Below, in pieces: positions 7,997-16,400 of a stretch of 64,000 bases of DNA (the stretch's first letter is position 1; every line of letters begins with the position of its first letter). The stretch comes from a virus: positions 28,165 to 92,164 of IMG/VR virus record IMGVR_UViG_3300033571_022405; one strand, given 5' to 3'. The notes under the pieces were generated by a model. That model did not search any database. It worked only from the letters and a program-made list of their open reading frames with translations, and had not been told where the DNA came from. A program made the translations under genes and the position numbers.

Positions 7997-8728
7997 ATGG
8001 CGAAGGACAAAGAAAAGAAATCGTCTGTGGTTAGTAATGAAACAAATGGAGTTGTCAAGAATGCTGAGGTCGTGGTAACTACTGATAAGCCCAAGACTAG
8101 TGATTTGTCATGGACAGACTATGTACTTGGTCTGCTTTCAGATGACGAAAAAATACAAGGCAATCCTACAACAGACGGACTAAGACGCATATTTGAAGAA
8201 GCATTAAATTGTATACTCATCAGTTCTACTTCTAATGTTACTCAGTCCCCTGAGCCCGGTAACGAAAAAAGAGCCACGGTAGTACATTCGATTACATATT
8301 TAGCTAATGAGCAACATATTACTATAGACGGAGCAGCAGATGTTTATTGGGGGAATTGTGATAAAATCTATAGAAATCATCCTGTTGCAGTAGCGGAAAC
8401 CAGAGCAGAAGGTCGTGCTTTAAGAAGAGCGCTAAAGCTAAGAAAGGTAGTAGCAGCAGAAGAATTAGCAAAGGAAATAGAAGACCATCCTGATGAAAAT
8501 AGTGTTTCTAAAATTAGCGTTAATCAAATTAATTTTATTGATGTGATTGCACAAAGGCTAAACGTTAATGTGCATAACTTAATAAAATCACTTGCTATCG
8601 ACCATGATAACATATATAATATATCACATGATCAAGCTATTAGCGTAATACAACAATTGACCGCTTATCAGCAAGATACATCAAAACTTACTACAGATAT
8701 GTTAGGCTATAACCCACAATGGAAATAA
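7997..8728 (+). CDS. Probable single-strand annealing (recombination) protein
   Basis: A 243-residue protein. After a charged, disordered N-terminus (~1-32), the core contains a strand-rich stretch (RATVVHSITYLANEQHITIDGAAD). It then has the helix PVAVAETRAEGRALRRALKL, a motif like the ETRAxGRAL segment I associate with phage ERF/RecT/Rad52-like annealing proteins. The C-terminal ~65 residues (ISVNQINFIDVIAQRLNV, then ISHDQAISVIQQL) resemble the small helical domain often appended to such proteins. It would pair complementary single strands during phage recombination with the SSB encoded upstream. GAGGA lies 9-10 bases before its ATG, just after the endonuclease gene. The family is inferred from pattern, not from a search. 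Confidence 0.5.
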   Translation: MAKDKEKKSSVVSNETNGVVKNAEVVVTTDKPKTSDLSWTDYVLGLLSDDEKIQGNPTTDGLRRIFEEALNCILISSTSNVTQSPEPGNEKRATVVHSITYLANEQHITIDGAADVYWGNCDKIYRNHPVAVAETRAEGRALRRALKLRKVVAAEELAKEIEDHPDENSVSKISVNQINFIDVIAQRLNVNVHNLIKSLAIDHDNIYNISHDQAISVIQQLTAYQQDTSKLTTDMLGYNPQWK

Positions 8729-8731
8729 CTT

Positions 8732-9064
8732 ATGAAAGTCTTTTACAAAGCTAGTGATAAATTGTCTTTTGAGCTGGAAGCATCTGGACAAAAAGAAATT
8801 TTTAAAGAATTAGCTTTGATTCAAGAGATTTTTTCTGAAGAAAAGTGTGGACTATGTAAGAGTCAAAACTTAAGATTTATAGTAAGAAACGTAGAGGGCA
8901 ATGATTATTATGAGTTAAGATGTGCTGATTGTGGCGCAGTATTAGCTTTTGGACAGCATAAGAAAGGCGGAACGCTCTTTCCTAAGCGTAAAGATGATGA
9001 CAATAATTGGTTACCAAACAACGGTTGGCACAAATGGCAAAAAAATCAGCAGGACAAAGGTTAA
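8732..9064 (+). CDS. Zinc-ribbon protein
   Basis: A 110-residue protein with one four-cysteine zinc ribbon: CGLCKSQNLRF at about residues 36-46 and CADCGAVLAFG at about 69-79. A strand pair lies between them (FIVRNVEGNDYYELR). The C-terminus GGTLFPKRKDDDNNWLPNNGWHKW is hydrophilic and Trp-rich. The layout, a short alpha/beta N-terminus plus ribbon plus FPKRKD-type tail, matches small proteins I recall next to recombination genes in other phages, so a nucleic-acid-binding accessory role is plausible. It starts 3 bp after the putative annealing protein and overlaps the next gene by 31 bp. Confidence 0.6.
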   Translation: MKVFYKASDKLSFELEASGQKEIFKELALIQEIFSEEKCGLCKSQNLRFIVRNVEGNDYYELRCADCGAVLAFGQHKKGGTLFPKRKDDDNNWLPNNGWHKWQKNQQDKG

Positions 9065-9987
9065 ACTCCTTTAGTTACTGGGACAATTGGGTTTTAACTC
9101 TATACGATAGTGGTGTTTTACAAAGCTCCATTTTTCATACAGTATTACTATTAATACTAGCCCTGATATCTTTAGGCGAAAATGATACTAAGCCCATAGT
9201 ATTAACCTTGTCATTTAATACTCAAACAGACCAGCAAGTATCTCATGAAGAATTTCCATCAATAGAAATATTAGAGGATCAAGCACAAGAATCTCTAATC
9301 GGTCAAAGCGCAAGTTCTAAGATGGTTGATGCTGTAGTTCATGAAGAATCGGTTGATGTTAAATTCCCCGAACTTGATGTTGCGGACAATAGTTCTGAAA
9401 CAGCATATGTCGCCTCTTTGGATCCTCAAATTTTAAATAAGTTAGTACCCGATCAGACACCCCAAAATATTAAACAACCCGCAGCAAAGCCAACCCAGGG
9501 CTCTTATACAGCATCTAGGGGGCTTGGGACTGGTGACCAAGGTACTGGTGATAATGGCCATATTAGAGAAATACAAAAACGTCTCAAAAAATCTAATGCT
9601 GGCACTGGAGATTTACAAATTTCTATAGCCTGGAATACCACAGACGATATAGATTTGCATGTTAATTATAAGTCTACTAAAATAAACTCATACAGCTATA
9701 TATGCTGGATGTATAGAAATGGTATAGACGGGGTGTTCTTAGACGTTGATAAAAACGCGTTTCCAACAGACTTAACTGATAAGCCGGTAGAAAATATTTT
9801 TTGGCCCAAAAACAGCCAGCCTAAAGGAGAGGTTGTTATTGGACTACATTTTTTCAAAAGTTGGTCTGGTAATAGCAGGGTTCCTGTTACTGTGTTAATT
9901 AACAACAAAGGAGAAATCACCACTAATCAATATACTGCTATATATGGATTAGAACCAACAGAGGTTTTGCGTTTTAAGGTAAATTAA
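9034..9987 (+). CDS. Membrane-anchored protein with DUF2135-like C-terminal domain
   Basis: A 317-residue protein with one N-terminal membrane segment (SIFHTVLLLILALISLG, about residues 34-50). A low-complexity acidic linker follows to about residue 185, with a Gly-rich GLGTGDQGTGDNG patch near 160-172. The C-terminal domain starts GTGDLQISIAWNTTDDIDLHV, continues to a VFLDVDKNAFPTD-like acidic strand, and then has KPVENIFWP. This series (strand with DxDLHV, DVDxN, PVENIFWP) is one I know mainly from planctomycete and some cyanobacterial membrane proteins. I prefer ATG 9034 to the in-frame TTG at 9007. The gene converges on, and overlaps by 14 bp, the minus-strand gene. The role is unknown; it may act on the host envelope. 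Confidence 0.6.
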   Translation: MAKKSAGQRLNSFSYWDNWVLTLYDSGVLQSSIFHTVLLLILALISLGENDTKPIVLTLSFNTQTDQQVSHEEFPSIEILEDQAQESLIGQSASSKMVDAVVHEESVDVKFPELDVADNSSETAYVASLDPQILNKLVPDQTPQNIKQPAAKPTQGSYTASRGLGTGDQGTGDNGHIREIQKRLKKSNAGTGDLQISIAWNTTDDIDLHVNYKSTKINSYSYICWMYRNGIDGVFLDVDKNAFPTDLTDKPVENIFWPKNSQPKGEVVIGLHFFKSWSGNSRVPVTVLINNKGEITTNQYTAIYGLEPTEVLRFKVN

Positions 9988-10450
9988 TAGGACCCCATTT
10001 ATCCGCAGGGCATTTTTGATTACGATGGGCTAGCTTATTTTTATGATTAGCTTCTCTAACTACTACGCAGCCACATAGTAAGCAAGAACTATCCTTAAAG
10101 TATTCGCAAGTATTGCAAATAGCTAATCTGTTGTTAATCTCTTCTTGGGTGCATAATTCTTCTGTTTGATTTTCTGTAACGACATTATTGATAGCTTCTT
10201 TTTTAGCTTCCTCTAATATAAGCTCTGGTATTTTTTTATCAGATAGGTGGGTGGGTTTAAAAGTATTAGGGTCTTGTAAATGATTTTTATGTATGTCGTG
10301 TGCTAGATCCTCTATCTTTTTAAAACACATAATTTTGGTATTAGGATCTTCTAAGCCAACAGTTAAACCACAATACTCGCATTTATATAATGGCTTATTA
10401 TTAAACGAAGAGCCCGTGCTCTTTAAATCACAGTAAGCAGTATTATTCAT
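9974..10450 (-). CDS. Small cysteine-rich (double zinc-finger-like) phage protein
   Basis: A 158-residue protein, the last gene of the tail operon. It has an N-terminal CEYCGLTVG knuckle followed by a histidine-bearing helix (LAHDIHKNH), and a C-terminal cluster (ICNTCEYFKDSSCLLCGC, then CPADKW). This resembles the C-terminal CxxCxxF-CxxCGC-CPxxKW zinc module of small proteins in many myovirus and cyanophage genomes. I start it at ATG 10450, which overlaps the stop of the preceding gene by 8 bp; the longer reading frame back to 10513 would overlap by 71 bp and adds only hydrophobic residues. No function is known to me; it could be a late structural or assembly protein. Confidence 0.55.
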   Translation of the reverse strand: MNNTAYCDLKSTGSSFNNKPLYKCEYCGLTVGLEDPNTKIMCFKKIEDLAHDIHKNHLQDPNTFKPTHLSDKKIPELILEEAKKEAINNVVTENQTEELCTQEEINNRLAICNTCEYFKDSSCLLCGCVVVREANHKNKLAHRNQKCPADKWGPINLP

Positions 10451-13400
10451 AGTTAGTTTTCCCGTATCTACAACAATAATTGGTATCATCACAACCATTA
10501 ACATCAGTATCATAACACTGAGCTACATTGCTGCAACCAAAAGTCTTGTGTTTTTCGGATATATTTAGTGATCCTATAGGATTATGTGATGTAACCTGAT
10601 TGCATTGTTCTACTAATGCCTCTCCCTTAAATACGTCTTGTATAGTTTTTGGTCTACGATAAGTATAAGTATAATATGCTACTGTAAATCCTATCGTGCC
10701 TTGTGTAACCACCGGATCACCAAAAGTTGCTCTGTAAGACATAGAAGGATAATTAATTTTAGTATACTTAACTTCACTACACGAATCAGGCACCACCCCC
10801 TCCACAATGTCGCCCACCGTATATTTATTTTTATTATTATGACACGGTGCGGTATTTAGCCAAATTTGAGACATTTGTTTTTTCCATAAAGATACTATGC
10901 GTTCGCCAGCTTTACCATTAGAATATGGAAAACTAACCGGAATATTACAGCCTCCCACAATAGATGAATCATTACCTCCTACGCAAACAGACGGTTCTGA
11001 ATAAGAAATACAGGTGCTCCAAGGATAAGAATCTGGAGCATTTTTACCACATTGTCCACCGCCGCCTGTGCCTTCTCTTTGATAACACAAAGAGGCTCTT
11101 ATGCCGCAATATCCTGCCAACCACACACTACCACCCATACCAACAGGACCATCGATGTTAGGGTTACCGTCTGTTAATATATATCCTAAGACACAAGTTC
11201 TTTGTTCTTCTATAATATCCCAGGGTTGCTGTTGAGGATTCATTGTTAATTTTGGTTCTTGGTTTAAACAAGATCCACAATAGCTATCTATGGTGTCGCT
11301 AACTGTAAAGCTATTATCTGGAACCGATACACTGATTAATGGACAAGCATTGTTGCTCGTTAATTCTGTAAAATACCAACATTTACTTTGTCCAGAAGCT
11401 AGGTTTATTGTAATGCTGGTATTAGTATAGTTCACAGAGCATAATTGTTGTGGACATAAAGGATTATATGCATTATTTTGAGTTCTAGATTTTACATCAT
11501 AAATATGCCATTTTGTAGGAATAGCACCTGGACATTCTATCCATATACAGTTTTCAGTAGACCGGCCGCCAGATCCTCCTCCCATAATCTCTCCAGGATC
11601 ATTAGTGGTTCCTGCAGAGGTTGATGAGCAAGCTTTAGAAATAGTGATTATTCTATTATTAGAAGGATAGTTTATTCGTCTCTTATAACCTTTTAAAGTA
11701 ATATTATATCTACAATATTCAAAATTATAATCAAATTCGTTATAGTCATATTGCAAGCCGTTACACACACATAAAGATGCATTATTGGTATTTCTACAAT
11801 AGCCATATTCCCAATTAGCGCATTCACAACTTTGGGAAGTATTACCAGGATAAGGTGGATAAGAACCTCCTCCAAAAACATTATATAACTTATTTTTAGT
11901 TAATGGATCTTCATAATCTAGAGTGAAACACGTGCCGCATGAAGGCTGGGTGATATTAATGCCGTCTCCTATCGCTCCAGGCTGATTTATCATTAACCCA
12001 CCATTAAAATCTTCTACTTCTCCTGTATTAAAGAGTCCATCTGCTGATACTTGTGTTCTCATTGGTTTAGGATAACATCCTCCAAACGCTCCTCTAGCGT
12101 AGGTGCTAAAACTAATTTCTGCCTCATTACTCGCAATAATACTACATCCCTGTGGTATTCCGTCTTCTACAGACCGAGCAACATTATGATTAGTTTGATA
12201 CCATCCGCCCTGGTTTCCGGCGCAAGGACTGTATACAACATAAGTAACACATGGCCCATTACCCACTGGCCCTAATCCTATTTGTAATGGTTCTGACCAA
12301 TATGGAAATGATACGTCTGTTAATTCGTCTTCGGTACAACCTTGGTCACACGGCTTGGGACACTGTTTAAACAATGTAGCTCCGGTAGTAACTCTTGATA
12401 AAGAATGACTATATTGTTGTAATTCTTGACATGTTTTAATTAAATTATATGTAGTATTACTATCTGGAGAAGAACACGGTCCTCCACATACCGCAATGGA
12501 ATTATTATCCACATATTCTTGATGTATAATTCCCTCAATAGATTCACCATTATAGTTGGCCTGAATTTTTATATCTCCATTCTCTTTAATCACACCACAA
12601 GAAAGATTATGGGAGCCTATTCTTATACTAACTGACTTACCAACTTTTAAGGTTCCTTGTACAGATATGGATCCGGTGATTATTCTGTTTTCTACTGGGG
12701 CGGTTGTATCATATTCATATGGAATATTTTTATATATATCTTTGGCAGTAACTTTGGGGTCTGTATGCTTTAATAAATCCATATATGTGATGTTTTGATT
12801 TTGATTATTTAATGTATTTAAATTAATTTTTTGTTTTTCTCCATACATTAATCTAAATAACATTTCATTAGCAAATATATCTGTGTCCACTACAGTAGCA
12901 GAATGATCATTTACTATTGAGCTTTCTAATGCTGCTTGATAGTCTTCGTTTAAAACAGATAATCTATTATTATTGTTTAGGGAATCTCTTTTGGGTCTTA
13001 ATGGCAATAATGAACAAGAAGAACCCGAACTAACAATTAAAGGATTTTCTGGGGATAATTCAAAGCGCTGAATATAGTGAGGTTGATTATTACCTAGAGG
13101 GTTATAATTACCTCCTTCATAAGATATAATATATGGCACACTTTCTGGTATGCCGGTAATGGGGATATTTTTTTCTTCATAGATTTTATATATGCCGCTA
13201 CAAGATGTTGAACCAACGGTTTTAATACCACACGATTTGCTTCCGCAAGTATCTAAAGCGTCTGAATCACAATATACAGGAAATCTTACAAATGGAGACG
13301 TTCCAGTAACTCTTGTCAAATACTCAGTTTCAAAATTAAAAACATTATAAGATGTAATCTCTGAATTTGGAACGGTTGGGAAAAATGTTTGACGGCATCC

Positions 13401-16400
13401 ATCAGCATTATAATTAGTAGTACAATCAATATCATATAATTGATATGGCACATCATCTATTCTAAATGTATCAGAATACATTTTTTGATCAAAAGTTAAA
13501 CAAGACTTTAGGTCAAATGCTGGGTCTATATTAATCCAAAATAATGCTGATCCTGTTACTGGATTATGATATGATTCCCAGTCATGGTCAATGTCTAAGT
13601 ATTGGTGGATACCACTTATTTGCACCGTACCCGAAGGTGTTGGGGCGCTGAAACTAAAGCGATTAGAAAATATATTTATATCTATATATGGTAAATAATT
13701 ATTAAAATTAGATAATAAATTATTGTTAATATTATAGTTATCTTGATTTTCTGTATTATATTTTTGATGTATACAATAATACACATTGCCATTATAGTTG
13801 CAGTCATCCTCACCATTAAATAAAGCACGAAAGTTATAATGATTACTATTAGAATTTACAATTAATTTATAAAAATTATTTAGATATAAACTACTAGGAT
13901 AGATACGCTTATGGTCATGGATAGTAAAATTATATTTTGTAATATCATTAATAATATTGCCGTCAAAATTTAAAATATCTGACCATTTAGCTCTGTCAGG
14001 AAGATTCTTTAAAAATTGCACATTAGCAGAAGAGTCGCTATATGTATTGCTGAGTATTTGTCTAATTTTTTCTTCAAAAGATATTGATCGCAGTTCTGGA
14101 TTTATGCTAGTCAAATAGGGATCTAATTCTTTCTTTAGTGTTTGTTGAAGAGACTGATACAACGTGATCTGTTGTATTTTTTCTGGTAAATCCCCCAGAT
14201 CTCTTCTCCTACCATCTAGCACAAAATATGTATAGGCTTTAGGACGAGCGTTATTTCTTATATTTTGTTTTTTTATTATATTACCATAAGTATCAACATA
14301 TTCTATTTTTAAATATTTAGCAATAAATGGGGATGAATTTTTACTATAAGATTCTTCTATAAATATAGACGGTATAGAGCTAATCTTTTTATAAGAATTA
14401 TGTATATATCCATCTGAATTAGTAGCTAATAAATCTATGTTAAGATTGCTAAAATTAGTATACAAAAAATCATAATAACTATCTGATCCTCGACCGGTTA
14501 ATAAATAAGAAGCTACGACTCTTTTATCTCCGTATCCTTTATACATCCAAATTTGTTCTTTATTCACAAGATGCACATAAGGATTAGTCTCATTAATTTT
14601 TTCTATAACGGTGCTTTCTAAGCCGGCTATAGATGTAGCATTAGACTGTGTGGGTAAAAACTCTTCTTCGAACATAAAATATGGACGAATACCTTCTATA
14701 CGAATTACTTTGTTGTTAACTTCTTCAATATTAAAAATTTCAGGAATAAATGGATATGATAGATCATATTTTTTTGCTACAGCTACTGACAAAGGAAAGT
14801 CGTTGAAGCGTCTTGTTTCGAACACGTCATTATCTAAAGGAGATCTCAAATAATTAAAAGTAATATGTTTTTTAGGAGAACTAGGTATTAATATAGGACA
14901 AGTTTGTTTATAATCTTTATGAGTATATTCAAAAGCTAGTGGTGGACCACTATAAGCTTTATTATTGGCTATATAACCAAATAAATTTGAAGTATTATAT
15001 ATATACCATTGATTATTAATATTTAAATACAACCTAAGCTTAGAAACATCGTTATTTAAATTTTGAATTTGGTTTAATACGTCTTTAACTTTTTTAGTTA
15101 GATCTCCAATGAATACATAGCTTTGGAATCTTTGCGGAGAAGTAGTAGTTGTTTCAACACCCGTTATTGGATCGGTATATGTATTTTCAATAGGAAAAAT
15201 ATCTCGATCATAATCAAAATAATACTCATCACGAACATAGGAATAATTAGTAAATAAAGGGCCAAAAGGTGAGGTAGTATTAGAGTATTCTAATCCTTTG
15301 TTTGGATGAAAAGCCCCGGCGCTTAAAGTACCCATGGGTTGAATAGGATGTATACCAAAATTTAATATTTGTTTTCTGGGTATTCTGGTAAATTTAATAG
15401 GAACTATAGTTAGTTCATCTCCGCGACCGCCGTATACTGTTTCATTAGAACAAAACGTGCCACTTGGAGGATATAAATATATACTATTTCCCATAAGAGA
15501 AACTAAATATGGATTAGTTAAAACAACATTAATAGCTCCAATTGAATCATTTTTAGTAGAGATAATCTTTTTTTGTTTATCATATAATGTTTTATTATTA
15601 ATTTCTACTTTATTTGCAAATCTTTGATAGCCAACATTAGTACTAGCTTCGGTTTCTCCGTATTCATTTTCGCTATAATTATTAGGATTGAATAAATCAA
15701 CATTTTCTAGAATTTCTGCCCAAACATCCGCATGATTAGTATTAAAATTAGAAATAGTAAAAGACCAAGAGTTTTTTACATAATTGGGTAAATTTAAGCT
15801 AATAGATTGTTCACATCCGTATGGAAATTCTGGATCAATTTTTTTAGATAAATAGTTTAAAACAGAACCTATTCTTGGATGATTAGGAATACGATTATTA
15901 GATTCTATAAATAACTTATTAATATAATCTTCTGAATATCCGCCATAAGCTTTAAATGTAGGTCCGTATTTAGTCGATAAATTAGGAGTAAAAAATACCG
16001 GATCATTAGTAAAAGTGAAAGAGCTATCCCTGCAATTAAATAAAAATGATGGCACCAAACTTAATCCATAACATTTACACGGCTCATTGTTAGGAAAAGC
16101 TATACAATCAGCAGAAGACTCCGAACTACTTCTTAGTTTCTCTATCTTAACAGAATATAGTTTGATACCAACTTTTTTAGTGTCAAATTGAATAGATACA
16201 TCGTGTCCATCTGTGTTACTACTAGAAGATGAGTTTTGCAGAAAGTAGGTGGATCCCGAAATTGAACTAAAAACATTAGATTCAAAATAAACGCCGTCTT
16301 GATGATGAAATGCTGCCTTGTCTATTCGGGGATCAAATACAAACGCGTTATACTGTCTTTTAAAATATAGTGTACCGTCTATGATTTCTCTAGGTATTCT

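Noticed and set aside
9007-9033. TTG start of the membrane protein
   Set aside because: The TTG start would overlap the previous gene further and has no good ribosome site; ATG 9034 gives a better N-terminus.
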